From NCBI RefSeq assembly GCF_002088975.1, contig NZ_NCST01000116.1:1-64000 (forward strand): DNA of 64,000 bases, written 5' to 3'. A program made the position numbers and the translations under genes. The notes under the pieces are model-generated. The model was not told the origin of the DNA, did no database searches, and was given only the letters and a program-made list of their open reading frames with translations. Origin of the DNA: Henriciella aquimarina. GTDB taxonomy: Bacteria; Pseudomonadota; Alphaproteobacteria; Caulobacterales; Hyphomonadaceae. Below, one piece after another: positions 1-8,148 of this stretch (position 1 is the first letter of the stretch; every line of letters starts with the position of its first letter).

Positions 1-27
1 TGTCAACGGCGGAGTAAAACCCGACCA
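1..27. repeat. IS21 left terminal inverted repeat
   Basis: It begins TGTCAACGGCGG and matches the complement of 2511-2537 at 20 of 27 positions. A second internal copy-type repeat at 31-54 (GGCGGCGCAAAAGTAG and following) pairs with the complement of 2460-2483. In IS21 elements such repeats are the transposase binding sites. Confidence 0.8.
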
Positions 28-168
28 AAGGGCGGCGCAAAAGTAGGCCACTTTGGGGTTGGGCGTGAAGGGCGCATAGAGCGCTGGCGGCCAGTCGACC
101 GCGCTCCCCAAATAGCTGGCGGTTGACTGGCCGCCTTGGCCCGTGAGGGCCAAGTCATGGATTGTCGG

Positions 169-933
169 TCAGGAGGTTTTGGTGGCTTTTCGCGCCTGGC
201 TTTGGGCCAGGCGATAACTTTCGCCGTTCATCTCGAGGATGTTGACGTGGTGGGTCAGCCGGTCGAGGAGCGCCCCGGTCAGGCGCTCGGTTCCGAAGGT
301 CTCCGTCCATTCATCGAAGGGCAAGTTGCTCGTGATCAGCGTAGCCCCGCGCTCGTAGCGCTGCGAGATCAATTCAAAGAGCAGCTCGGCCCCGGTTTTG
401 GAGAGAGGGACGAAGCCCAATTCGTCGATGATCAGCAGCTTGGCGTTGGCCATCTGTTTTTGGACCCGCAGCAGGCGACGCTCGTCGCGCGCCTCCATCA
501 GTTCGTTGACCAAGGCCGCGGCGGTGGTGAAGCTGACCGTCATCCCTTTCTGGCAAGCAGCGAGCCCCAGGCCGAGGGCGACGTGGGTTTTGCCGGTGCC
601 GCTTGGGCCGAGGGCGATCACGTTCTCGCGCCGTTCGATCCAGTCGCAGCGCGCCAGTTCCAGCACCTGCATCTTGTTGAGCTTGGGGATTGCCTTGAAG
701 TCGAAGCTGTCGAGGCTTTTGGTGGCCGGGAACTTGGCCGCCTTGATGCGGCGCTCGACCATCCGTCGCTCGCGATCGATCAGCTCCAGTTCGACCAGGC
801 GCGTCAGGAACTGGACATGGTCCAAGCCCTCGGCGGCGCATTGGCGCGCCACCTTCTGATACTCACGCAGGAATGTCGGAAGCTTCAGCCTCTTGAGGTG
901 ATGCTCCAGCAGGATTTCGGGGGCATGGGTCAT
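169..933 (-). CDS. istB: IS21 helper ATPase IstB
   Basis: This 254-residue protein is the AAA+ partner of the IstA transposase and is needed for target selection and strand transfer in IS21 transposition. A Walker A loop (GPSGTGKT) and a Walker B segment (LLIIDELGF) are visible, the order and length being normal for IstB. I chose the ATG at 933 because it overlaps the istA stop in an ATGA arrangement, implying translational coupling, and because the N-terminus (MTHAPEILLEHHLKRLKL) fits the family. A longer reading from 1053 would run into istA and is not expected. No break is seen. Confidence 0.93.
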   Translation of the reverse strand: MTHAPEILLEHHLKRLKLPTFLREYQKVARQCAAEGLDHVQFLTRLVELELIDRERRMVERRIKAAKFPATKSLDSFDFKAIPKLNKMQVLELARCDWIERRENVIALGPSGTGKTHVALGLGLAACQKGMTVSFTTAAALVNELMEARDERRLLRVQKQMANAKLLIIDELGFVPLSKTGAELLFELISQRYERGATLITSNLPFDEWTETFGTERLTGALLDRLTHHVNILEMNGESYRLAQSQARKATKTS

Positions 934-2417
934 TCCGCAGCCTCCGACATCAGGGACATGTAGCTGGCCGCTGAGGTCGTCTCGACCCGCGCCCGTGGCA
1001 GGTAGGGGTACACGTCGAGGTCGAGCCGTGGTGGCCGCTTCTCGACCTGACACAGAACCAGATGCTTCACAGCATCAAAGCCGACCGCGCCCATCTTCAG
1101 GGCCTGCTTTACGGCGGCGTGTAGCTCCTCCATGCCGAAGGTCTCCAGAAGACGCAGCACCTGGACATACTCGCGGCGCCCTATCTTCAGCATGCGCGCT
1201 TCCATCAGGCGGCGCAGCGTGTCGAACTCTTTTGGCAAGTCCCACTCCGCAAGGGGCGCAGCCTGATCCAAAGCATTGATCTTGCGTTCGATCAGCGGGA
1301 GGTAGTGGATCGGATCGAACACCATGTCCTCGCGCGCGTAGCACCGCGGATGGCGTGCGATCACGTCCCCACGGCAGCCAATCACCACCTGATCGACATA
1401 GGCCCGCACCCACACATCCTGATGGCCATAGGCCACGGGGACCGAGTAATCGTTGGTGTTGTAGCGGACCAAAGACTGGGAGCTCACCCGGCCGCTGGCC
1501 TGTGCGCAGGCCTCAAAGGGGGCGGCTGGCAAGGGGCGCATCTCGGCCAGATCCCGCTGCAGGCGCGCGCCGATCATCTCCGTGTGCCCACGCAAGGTGT
1601 CGCCCTGACGGGCACGGCACTGCTCTTCAAGGTAGGCGTTGAAGCTCTCCCAATCCGGGAAGTGGGGGATCGGCACCATGTGGTTGCGGCGCACGTAGCC
1701 CACCATCCCCTCGACATTGCCCTTGTCATTCCCTTTGCCCGGCCGCCCGTAGCGGTCTCGGAACAGGTAGTGCGACAGCAATCCGCTGAACTGCGTCGCG
1801 CGGACCCGTGTCCCATCCGGCTGGATCTTCGAGACCAGGCAACGGTCGTTGTCATAGAGAACCGACAGAGGCACCCCGCCAAAGAAGGCAAAGGCATGCA
1901 CATGCCCGTCCATCCAGGCCTCCGCCGTCGCCGCCGGATAGGCCCGCACGAAGTAGGCATCGCTGTGCGGCAAATCCAGGACGAAGAAGTGGGCCTTTTG
2001 TTCGACACCCCCGATCACAACCAACGCTTCGCCAAAATCGGCTTGCGCATGGCCCGGCGGATGCGCCAGCGGCACGAACATCTCACGGGTGCGTCGTTCA
2101 CGCTGCCGAACGTAGTCCTTGATAATCGTATAGCCGCCGGTGAACTCGTGTTCCGCCTTGAGCCGCTCGTGGATCCGCTTCGCTGTGTGGCGCTGCTTGC
2201 GAGGCAACTTCTTGTCCTCTTCAAGCCAGCCGTCGATGATCTCGCTGAACCCATCAAGCTTGGGACGCTTGATCTCCTTCGTGCGCCGGTATCCCGGCGG
2301 CGATGAGAACGCCAACATCTTGCGAACGCTGTCGCGCGATATGTTGAAATGGCGCGCCAGATCCCGCTGGCTCATCCCCTCGCTGCGCGCCAGCCTGACC
2401 TTCAGATAAAGTTCCAC
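930..2417 (-). CDS. istA: IS21 transposase IstA
   Basis: This 495-residue DDE recombinase is the IS21 transposase. An N-terminal helix-turn-helix (about residues 14-35, SQRDLARHFNISRDSVRKML) precedes a retroviral-integrase-type core in which the acidic residues are recognisable: D in QADFGEA, D in VLYDNDRC, and E in NDKGNVEG. The C-terminal part is the usual IS21 Mu-C-like region. The start is a GTG with a strong ribosome site (GAGGAGA) eight bases upstream. It is co-transcribed with istB, with a 4-base overlap. Nothing suggests inactivation. Confidence 0.93.
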   Translation of the reverse strand: MELYLKVRLARSEGMSQRDLARHFNISRDSVRKMLAFSSPPGYRRTKEIKRPKLDGFSEIIDGWLEEDKKLPRKQRHTAKRIHERLKAEHEFTGGYTIIKDYVRQRERRTREMFVPLAHPPGHAQADFGEALVVIGGVEQKAHFFVLDLPHSDAYFVRAYPAATAEAWMDGHVHAFAFFGGVPLSVLYDNDRCLVSKIQPDGTRVRATQFSGLLSHYLFRDRYGRPGKGNDKGNVEGMVGYVRRNHMVPIPHFPDWESFNAYLEEQCRARQGDTLRGHTEMIGARLQRDLAEMRPLPAAPFEACAQASGRVSSQSLVRYNTNDYSVPVAYGHQDVWVRAYVDQVVIGCRGDVIARHPRCYAREDMVFDPIHYLPLIERKINALDQAAPLAEWDLPKEFDTLRRLMEARMLKIGRREYVQVLRLLETFGMEELHAAVKQALKMGAVGFDAVKHLVLCQVEKRPPRLDLDVYPYLPRARVETTSAASYMSLMSEAAE

Positions 2418-2510
2418 GGTGTAAATCTCCTCGCCCTCCCTGCTGCCGCAAGAAGGGAAAAAGTGGACGACTTTTACGCCGCCCGCACCGCCAATACGAC
2501 GGCGCTACCG

Positions 2511-2537
2511 TGGTCTAATTTTGCACCGCCGTTCTCA
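2511..2537. repeat. IS21 right terminal inverted repeat
   Basis: On the minus strand it reads TGAGAACGGCGGTGCAAAAT and onward, matching the left end. The bases right after it (from 2538) continue a host reading frame, so 2537/2538 is my best estimate of the junction. Confidence 0.75.
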
Positions 2538-2733
2538 CCTGTCCCAGGACGGCCTTCTCAATGACGACTATCTGAACGTCACGGTGGACCAGCCTGAGGG
2601 CGAAGACAGCATCCTCACCGTAACAGTCTCCTATGACGCGTCACAGCTGCCCGTCTGGAACCTCTATGGCGGCTTGCCGCTGCCGGAGCGCACGATCAAG
2701 CGCCAATCCGTTATTCGCACGGGAGGGTTCTGA
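2538..2733 (+). pseudogene. 3' remnant of a TadE-like pilus assembly gene, cut by IS21
   Basis: An open frame enters from the IS end and runs to a TGA at 2731. It encodes about 64 residues ending in LYGGLPLPERTIKRQS followed by VIRTGGF. This pattern (P..n.y..LPLPERTI.RQ..IRTGG) resembles the C-terminus of TadE/TadG-like minor pilins of Flp/Tad pilus systems. The stop is one base before the next ATG, so the two genes formed an operon. The 5' part with the signal anchor must lie left of the window. The gene is broken by the insertion. The TadE assignment rests on the C-terminal pattern and the TadG neighbour. Confidence 0.65.
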
Positions 2734-2734
2734 C

Positions 2735-4462
2735 ATGTTTGCAAGCTCTCTCTATCGCCGAGCCAGCCAGTTTTTCGGAAACCACTCTGGCAATACCGCG
2801 ATGATCATCGCCATGTTTGCGCCCATCGCAGCCATCATGGCCGCCCTGACCGTCGACACCAGCGTGATGGCCAGCCAGAAACGCGAAATGCAAGGTCTTG
2901 CCGATATCTCCGCCATCGCGGCCGTGAGCGATATCGACAATGCCAGGGGCGTTGCGTTGAGGACACTGGCCGACAATGGCTTTGGCGGGGTCAACCGCGA
3001 ACAGAGCCATGATGGCAAGCTCGACCGGAAGACACGCCGCAAACTGCGCCACCACGTAACGGTGCAGACCGGTCACTACCAGCCAGACCCCAAGCGCGGA
3101 TACAGTGAACGTTTCGTGCCCAGTGAGACCGCGCCGAACGCCGTAAGGGTAACGCTGAAGGAAAAGTCTGGAAAATATTTTGCCTTCTTCGACCCTCGGC
3201 ACCGTTCGATTTCCGCTACCGGGATCGCCGCCGTCACAGCCGAAGCGGGCGTTACCGTCGGCTCCCGCCTGTTAAGCCTGAATGATGGCCTGCTCAACAA
3301 GTTGCTCAGCGGCCTTACGGGCTCCACGATTGACCTGACCGTGATGGATTATCGCGGTCTGGCGGACGCCGATGTCGATCTCCTCAAGACTTTCGAAGCG
3401 CTCGCAAGCGACCTCGACCTGAGCGCAGTGACATATGACGATGTCCTTGAGGCCGATGTCAGCCTTGCGGACTATGCCCGAGCCATCGCGGCAGCCTCCG
3501 AGGATTCAGTCAATGCGACGGCGGCGCTTGGAAAGCTGGCCCGGTCTCCGGATCTCGCGCAGCTGACGGTTCCGCTCTCGGCCCTGTTTGATCTCGGTTC
3601 GGTTGGAACGGTCGACCTTGGCAGTCCGACCAAGGGCCTCGACCTCAACGCAAAGGCCATGCAGATGCTGATGGCCGGGGCAGTGCTGTCCAATGGAGCC
3701 AATCAGATCGACATTGATCTGGGCGCAGACGTTCCAGGACTTGCGGCGCTGCGGGCCAGTCTGCTGGTGGGTGAGCGCCCGAAATCCGCTAGCTGGTTTT
3801 CCTTTTCACAAGAGAAACGCGCCATCGTCTCGACCGTGCAGACACGCCTTTTCCTGAAGGCCAGTGTCGGTGGAGACGGGCTTCTGTCACACGAAATAAT
3901 CCACCTGCCAGTTCACCTTGAGATCGCATCCGCAGAGGCAGAGATTACCAACATCGTCTGCCGCAGCGGAGAGAAGGAGCCCGACCGGGTGGATGTCGCC
4001 GTACGTCCGGGCATCCTGACGCTGCGCATTGCCGATCATGAAGATGATATTGAGAGCTTCAACGACGTGCCCCGGTTCGAACCGGCAAACATACTCTCGA
4101 CCCGCCTGGTCAACGTGCGGGCTCAGGCGCAGTCGAAAATGGTTTCTTCGGACTGGCAAACCCTGCGCTTTTACAAGGACGATATCGGGAGCGGCACCCC
4201 GAAAACGGTTGGCAGCCGTGATGTCCTCCAGGAAGCCCTTGAATCGGCCGTGCGCGATCTTGAACTCGATGTCGACCTGCGCATTGTGAGCCTGGCCTCG
4301 CCGGAGCTTATCGGATCCATTGTCGGCGCCGTTCTGGCTGAAGCCGCAAAGCCCCTGGACGATGTTCTCTTCAACCTGACGTCAGTTCTTGGTATAGGAC
4401 TGGGGGAGGCAGACATCTGGGTCCACGACGCAAGGTGCAACCGAGCGGTCCTCGTTCAGTAA
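2735..4462 (+). CDS. TadG-like Flp pilus-associated membrane protein
   Basis: This 575-residue protein begins with a short cytoplasmic segment followed by one hydrophobic anchor (about residues 18-42, GNTAMIIAMFAPIAAIMAAL), the standard start of the TadE/TadG-like family that ends at the inner membrane and extends into the periplasm. The motif after the helix (VDTSVMASQKREMQGLADISAIAA) is typical of TadG. The rest is a large exported domain with no recognised fold. Start 2735 is chosen because it abuts the TadE stop and gives a sensible anchor; upstream codons overlap the remnant in another frame. Two cysteines (in IVCRSGEKEPD and HDARCNR) lie in the periplasmic part. The IS insertion upstream may be polar on it. 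Confidence 0.75.
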   Translation: MFASSLYRRASQFFGNHSGNTAMIIAMFAPIAAIMAALTVDTSVMASQKREMQGLADISAIAAVSDIDNARGVALRTLADNGFGGVNREQSHDGKLDRKTRRKLRHHVTVQTGHYQPDPKRGYSERFVPSETAPNAVRVTLKEKSGKYFAFFDPRHRSISATGIAAVTAEAGVTVGSRLLSLNDGLLNKLLSGLTGSTIDLTVMDYRGLADADVDLLKTFEALASDLDLSAVTYDDVLEADVSLADYARAIAAASEDSVNATAALGKLARSPDLAQLTVPLSALFDLGSVGTVDLGSPTKGLDLNAKAMQMLMAGAVLSNGANQIDIDLGADVPGLAALRASLLVGERPKSASWFSFSQEKRAIVSTVQTRLFLKASVGGDGLLSHEIIHLPVHLEIASAEAEITNIVCRSGEKEPDRVDVAVRPGILTLRIADHEDDIESFNDVPRFEPANILSTRLVNVRAQAQSKMVSSDWQTLRFYKDDIGSGTPKTVGSRDVLQEALESAVRDLELDVDLRIVSLASPELIGSIVGAVLAEAAKPLDDVLFNLTSVLGIGLGEADIWVHDARCNRAVLVQ

Positions 4463-4485
4463 ACCCGATTGCCTCTCGACGAGCT

Positions 4486-4513
4486 CGGTCTGACATTTGA
4501 TTTTGTCAGACCG
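4486..4513. promoter_or_regulatory. Inverted repeat, probable TetR operator
   Basis: Two perfect 10-base arms (CGGTCTGACA and TGTCAGACCG) are separated by eight bases. The right arm overlaps the -35 box of the promoter proposed for the TetR gene, the usual geometry for autorepression. No T-run follows, so a terminator for the tadG gene is less likely, though not excluded. Confidence 0.55.
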
Positions 4514-4531
4514 ACAAACATTACCTATTGT
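4503..4531 (+). promoter_or_regulatory. Sigma-70-like promoter of the TetR gene
   Basis: A -35 box TTGTCA (4503-4508) and a -10 box TATTGT (4526-4531) are 17 bases apart, about 34 bases before the start codon at 4565. The inverted repeat 4486-4513 covers the -35 box. Confidence 0.5.
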
Positions 4532-4564
4532 TCATCCTGGCCGAGATTCGAGATGGGATAGTCA

Positions 4565-5206
4565 ATGCCAAGACCGAGCGGGGTCAGAAATCAGGATTTC
4601 GCCGAAAAACGGCAGGCCCTTCTGGATAAAGTTGAAGCGTACGTCCTGGAGAAGAGCAACGAGCTGCCCTCCTTCCGACAACTTGCCATTGCTGCGGCTG
4701 TTTCTGAGCCGACGCTCCGTCATTACTTCAAGGACCGCAGCGGCCTCATCATCGCTTTGATCGGGCATTTTCACAAAAAATCTGAATTCATGCGCGAAGC
4801 GACGCGACAGTCCGGGGACGGTATCAACGCCTCCCTGGAGGACTATCACAGGCTGCTGCACAGCTTCCGGAACGAAACCATCTTCATTGAGGCCCAGGCC
4901 TTCATGATCCGGGAAAGCATGGTCGATCCGGCCGTGCGCAAGGCCTATCTGGAACAGATCGTTGAACCGAGCCTCGATGCCCTGGCTCAACGTCTCCTGA
5001 AAACGGAAGGCGGCCCCGCAACCGAGCAGACTGCGCGCACCGCCGCCATGATGCTTCTCTCATCCTCAATGTTCATGATCGTTCACCAGGAGCTGCTGGA
5101 TGGGAAAGAACACACCCCGATCGACGAGACGCAGTATTTCCAGCTGATCCGGAACTGGATGCGCAACGGCCTGAAGCATGACCCGGAAGGCAGCGGGCTA
5201 GAGTGA
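4565..5206 (+). CDS. TetR-family transcriptional regulator
   Basis: The 213-residue product has a TetR-type N-terminal DNA-binding domain; the recognition segment reads LAIAAAVSEPTLRHYFKDRSG (about residues 41-61), with the tryptophan-less variant of the usual YYHF helix. The C-terminal half is helical and would bind an unknown ligand. A 28-base inverted repeat and promoter lie directly upstream, so autoregulation is likely. It converges on the aldolase gene, sharing nine bases at the 3' ends. The target genes are unknown; the tadE/tadG remnants upstream are on the same strand but are not an obvious regulon. Confidence 0.85.
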   Translation: MPRPSGVRNQDFAEKRQALLDKVEAYVLEKSNELPSFRQLAIAAAVSEPTLRHYFKDRSGLIIALIGHFHKKSEFMREATRQSGDGINASLEDYHRLLHSFRNETIFIEAQAFMIRESMVDPAVRKAYLEQIVEPSLDALAQRLLKTEGGPATEQTARTAAMMLLSSSMFMIVHQELLDGKEHTPIDETQYFQLIRNWMRNGLKHDPEGSGLE

Positions 5207-6214
5207 CCCAATCGTATCGATAACGGTTTCCGGTGTATTCCAGCCCGTCACGAGACGATAGCTGCCACCCGGCCATGGATAGAAGGTTGCGCCAGCCTCT
5301 CGCAGCGAAGACGCGAGCCCATCATCCATCCTCGCGAAAATTTCGTTGCCGTGGACGGGATGGACCAACAGCGTTCCGGAATGGCGACAGAGAGCATCGC
5401 TGACCTGCCGGGCCCGCTGATTGGCCGTCGCAGCCAGGGATAGCCAGAGATCACCCTCGAACATGGCAATAGCCTGGGCGGCGAGGTAACGCATCTTGGG
5501 CGGCATATGGCCTGAGCGTTTTGCGCGTGCCTTCAACTCGGCAAATTTTGACCGGGTCTGACCGAAGAGGATGATGATCTCGCAACCGATTGCACCGGTC
5601 TTGGTCAGGCCAAGCGAAAGAACATCCACGCCAGCCTTCCAGCTCATCTCGGCCGCCGTCGCACCGGTATGGACAAGCGCATTGGCCAGCCGCGCACCAT
5701 CCAGGTGAACACTCAGCCCCGCTTCATGCGCCAGCGAAGCGTAGTGGCGGATCTGCTCCACCGGATAAGCCGTCCCGTTTTCCGTCAGATTGGTCAGCGA
5801 CAGGACCTGGGCCGGCGTCTCATGGACAAAGCCCGGATCAATTCGCGCCAGCGCCTCCCGCAAGACCGCCTCATCAATCTGCGCGCCATCCCCGCCGAGC
5901 AGCTGGAGCTTGCCTCCCCCAGAGAAGAATTCCGGCGCCCCGCGCTCGTCGCGCGCGATATGGGCTTCTTCGTGGCAAAGCACAGCGCCTGTCGGCGGGC
6001 AGAGACAGGAAAGCGCCAGCGCATTCGAGGCTGTGCCGGATGCGCAAAGCCAATAGTCGAAATCGTCGGTCTCCAGGACCCGCGCCAACGAAGCCCTCAG
6101 ATCCCCGGTCACGGAATCATTGCCATAGCTCGGCTGATTGCCCTCATTGACCCTGGCAAGGGCCTCGATCACTGCGGGATGCGCCGGGGCGGCCGTATCG
6201 GAAGAAAAGTCCAT
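5198..6214 (-). CDS. Low-specificity L-threonine aldolase family protein
   Basis: This PLP enzyme family cleaves threonine or allo-threonine to glycine and acetaldehyde. The 338-residue protein shows the family start (MDFSSDTAAPAHPAVIEAL), the cofactor region HLDGARLANAL, and the lysine segment SLGLTKTGAIGCE expected to hold the PLP Schiff base. I chose the ATG at 6214, which overlaps the stop of the upstream SDR gene as TGATG; a longer start at 6241 would add nine residues. It is the last gene of a minus-strand run with the SDR and the antiporter. Confidence 0.85.
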   Translation of the reverse strand: MDFSSDTAAPAHPAVIEALARVNEGNQPSYGNDSVTGDLRASLARVLETDDFDYWLCASGTASNALALSCLCPPTGAVLCHEEAHIARDERGAPEFFSGGGKLQLLGGDGAQIDEAVLREALARIDPGFVHETPAQVLSLTNLTENGTAYPVEQIRHYASLAHEAGLSVHLDGARLANALVHTGATAAEMSWKAGVDVLSLGLTKTGAIGCEIIILFGQTRSKFAELKARAKRSGHMPPKMRYLAAQAIAMFEGDLWLSLAATANQRARQVSDALCRHSGTLLVHPVHGNEIFARMDDGLASSLREAGATFYPWPGGSYRLVTGWNTPETVIDTIGSL

Positions 6215-6981
6215 CAGACCTGGGTATCCGGTGTCTGCCACATCAAATGCTGGCCGCCATCCGGGGCGATCATCTGCCCCGTCACGCTGTCCGCCGCGAT
6301 GAGGTAGCGCATGGCCCGCACGATCTCTTCCGGCCTTGAGCCCTCACCCGTCAGCGTGGCGCGGCGTTCGGCCTCGAACTCGTCTTCGCTCTGATGCACG
6401 CTCTTGAGCGTCGGCCCGGGGCCAATGCCGTTGACGCGGATGCTCGGCGCGAGCGCCTGGGCAAGCGTCTGCGTAGCCGAAAAGAGCGCGGCCTTGGACA
6501 GCGTGTAAGTGAAGAATTGCGGATTGAGCTTCCAGATACGCTGGTCGATCAGATTGATGACAAGCCCTTTCTGGTCAGCCGGGAGCGCTTTCGCAAACGC
6601 TTGCGCAAGCGCGATGGGCGCGCGCAGATTGGTGTCGAAATGCAGGTCCCAGCTCTGGCGGTCATGATCGAGGGCAGTATCGTCCTCGAAAGTCGAAGCA
6701 GAGTTGACCAGCAAGCCAAGCGGACCACCGAGCCTGTGCGCCGCCATCGGAATGAGGGCCGAGAGGTCCTTTTCCTCCGTAAGATCGCCCTGCACGATGC
6801 CGCCGATGCCGCCCGCGGCCTCGATCGCGGCAGCGGTTTCCTCCGCGCCTTTGGCCGAAGAGCGATAATGCACCGCCACCGCCCAGCCGTCCTCGCCCAG
6901 CGCTTCAGCCAGCGCCCGCCCGATACGCTTGCCGGCACCAGTGATCAGGGCACGTTTGGGTAGGTCTGCCAAGTCAGCCAA
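6214..6981 (-). CDS. SDR oxidoreductase, FolM/pteridine-reductase-like
   Basis: A classical short-chain dehydrogenase of 255 residues. The NADP-binding glycine motif is GAGKRIG (residues 15-21), the NAS-equivalent is VNSAS, and the catalytic pair is in YTLSK. The segment NLIDQRIWKLNPQFFTYTLSKAA-type and the end GPGPTLKS are typical of the SDR group called FolM, an alternative dihydrofolate/dihydromonapterin reductase, so a pteridine substrate is likely but not proven. It overlaps the antiporter gene upstream by eight bases and is coupled to the aldolase downstream. Confidence 0.8.
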   Translation of the reverse strand: MADLADLPKRALITGAGKRIGRALAEALGEDGWAVAVHYRSSAKGAEETAAAIEAAGGIGGIVQGDLTEEKDLSALIPMAAHRLGGPLGLLVNSASTFEDDTALDHDRQSWDLHFDTNLRAPIALAQAFAKALPADQKGLVINLIDQRIWKLNPQFFTYTLSKAALFSATQTLAQALAPSIRVNGIGPGPTLKSVHQSEDEFEAERRATLTGEGSRPEEIVRAMRYLIAADSVTGQMIAPDGGQHLMWQTPDTQV

Positions 6982-7957
6982 TCAGTCCTTCCACTTCACC
7001 TGTTACGTTCCAGCCGTTCACCAGCCCATAGAGGTAAATGCAATAGACGAGCGCCATGGCAAGCGCCGCGAGCCGTGTGATCTTGGTCTTGGGAACGACG
7101 AAGAGACCGAGTGTGACCGCCGCGAGCGCCATGGCCCAATGGTCAAACTGGATGAAGGTCGGCGCCGGCTGCGTCGGACCGAAGAGAGAGACAATCGCCC
7201 CCGCCCCCGCCAGGTTGAAGATGTTCGACCCGATCACATTGCCGATCACCACCTCACCCCGTTTGCGGAAGGTCGCGGCCAGGCCCGCGCCGAGTTCCGG
7301 CAGGGAGGTCCCGATCGCCAGCAGGGTCAGACCGATAACTTCTTCCGGTACGTCATACTGGCGCGCGATCCCGGTGCCGCCATCGACGATCAGATGCGCC
7401 CCGATGGGCAGACCGACAATCCCTACCAGCAGGCAGGCCCACATGGCGAAGGTGTTCATGTGGTCATCATCGTCGAGACCGACATCGATCCCCTTCTTCA
7501 GGGCATCTGAGGTCCACCAGATCATGAGCAGGGAGTAGACCGCCAATGCCACCAGAAGCCCGAGGCCGAAGAGCGGCGTCAGCGGGAAATAGGCCGTCCA
7601 GGCGATCCAGGCAGCCGTGATCACCAGCATGCACCAATAGGAGCGGCGCACGCCGAATTGGTGCACCACAAAGGGCATCAGCAAGGCCGGCGCGCTCAGC
7701 ACCATCCAGACATTGGCGATGTTCGAGCCGACGATATTGCCCAGGGCAAGGCCGGGTGTGCCCTGTCGGGCGGCGTCGAAGGAGACGACCATTTCCGGGG
7801 CCGAGGTGCCAAAGCCGACAATCAGGATCCCGGCCACGAGGGGCGAGACGCCCATACGCCGGGCAAGCCCCACGGCACCGCTGACAAGAAAATCGCCAGC
7901 AAGGGCAAGAATGACGAGGCCGCCGATGAGGGCTGCAAGGAGTCCTGTATCAGGCAA
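6974..7957 (-). CDS. Calcium/sodium antiporter, CaCA family (YrbG-like)
   Basis: This 327-residue integral membrane protein carries the two internally repeated alpha motifs of cation/Ca2+ exchangers: GFGTSAPEMVVS in the N-terminal half and AIGTSLPELGAG in the C-terminal half, each followed by GNIVGSNIAN / GNVIGSNIFN. The length and about ten membrane segments suit the YrbG group, which exchanges Ca2+ for Na+ at the inner membrane. It sits between a possible microprotein gene and the SDR gene on the same strand. Confidence 0.9.
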   Translation of the reverse strand: MPDTGLLAALIGGLVILALAGDFLVSGAVGLARRMGVSPLVAGILIVGFGTSAPEMVVSFDAARQGTPGLALGNIVGSNIANVWMVLSAPALLMPFVVHQFGVRRSYWCMLVITAAWIAWTAYFPLTPLFGLGLLVALAVYSLLMIWWTSDALKKGIDVGLDDDDHMNTFAMWACLLVGIVGLPIGAHLIVDGGTGIARQYDVPEEVIGLTLLAIGTSLPELGAGLAATFRKRGEVVIGNVIGSNIFNLAGAGAIVSLFGPTQPAPTFIQFDHWAMALAAVTLGLFVVPKTKITRLAALAMALVYCIYLYGLVNGWNVTGEVEGLIG

Positions 7958-7976
7958 GCGTCACCCGGATGTCTTT

Positions 7977-8057
7977 CTAGTCGAGGCGGCGATAGTCGAT
8001 CAGATTGAGCAGACCGAAGATGGCAACCGTAACGGCGATAGCAATAAGAGCGTACAT
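7977..8057 (-). CDS. Possible 26-residue membrane microprotein
   Basis: A short frame encodes MYALIAIAVTVAIFGLLNLI plus DYRRLD. A ribosome site (GGGGAAGGG) lies about seven bases before the ATG. The product would be a single membrane helix with a short charged tail, inside-positive at the C-terminus. It precedes the antiporter gene by 19 bases on the same strand. No homologue is recognised; composition and the ribosome site are the only support. Confidence 0.45.
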   Translation of the reverse strand: MYALIAIAVTVAIFGLLNLIDYRRLD

Positions 8058-8148
8058 GATGAGCCCTTCCCCTGAATTACTCTGTTGTGGCGCGTGATAG
8101 ACTGTGTTGTGGCCTTTGGCGAGCCCTCATTTCACTGGAGCTTCTCCC

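Larger units (their letters stand above)
1..2537 (-). mobile_element. IS21-family insertion sequence, apparently complete
   Basis: The element carries istA and istB on the minus strand in the usual overlapping order. Its ends are 27-base imperfect inverted repeats, 1-27 against the complement of 2511-2537, with 20 of 27 positions equal and a shared AACGGCGG core after TG. A second nested pair of repeats, 31-54 against the complement of 2460-2483, gives the multi-repeat termini known for IS21. Both genes are open, so the element looks potentially active. The right end falls inside a TadE-like reading frame. The left end coincides with the first base of the window, so the target duplication cannot be checked. 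I am sure of the family; the exact outer bases are inferred from the repeat alignment. Confidence 0.9.

Noticed and set aside
136..963. Plus-strand frame opposite istB
   Set aside because: IstB has Walker motifs and the coupled start; the opposite frame shows nothing recognisable.
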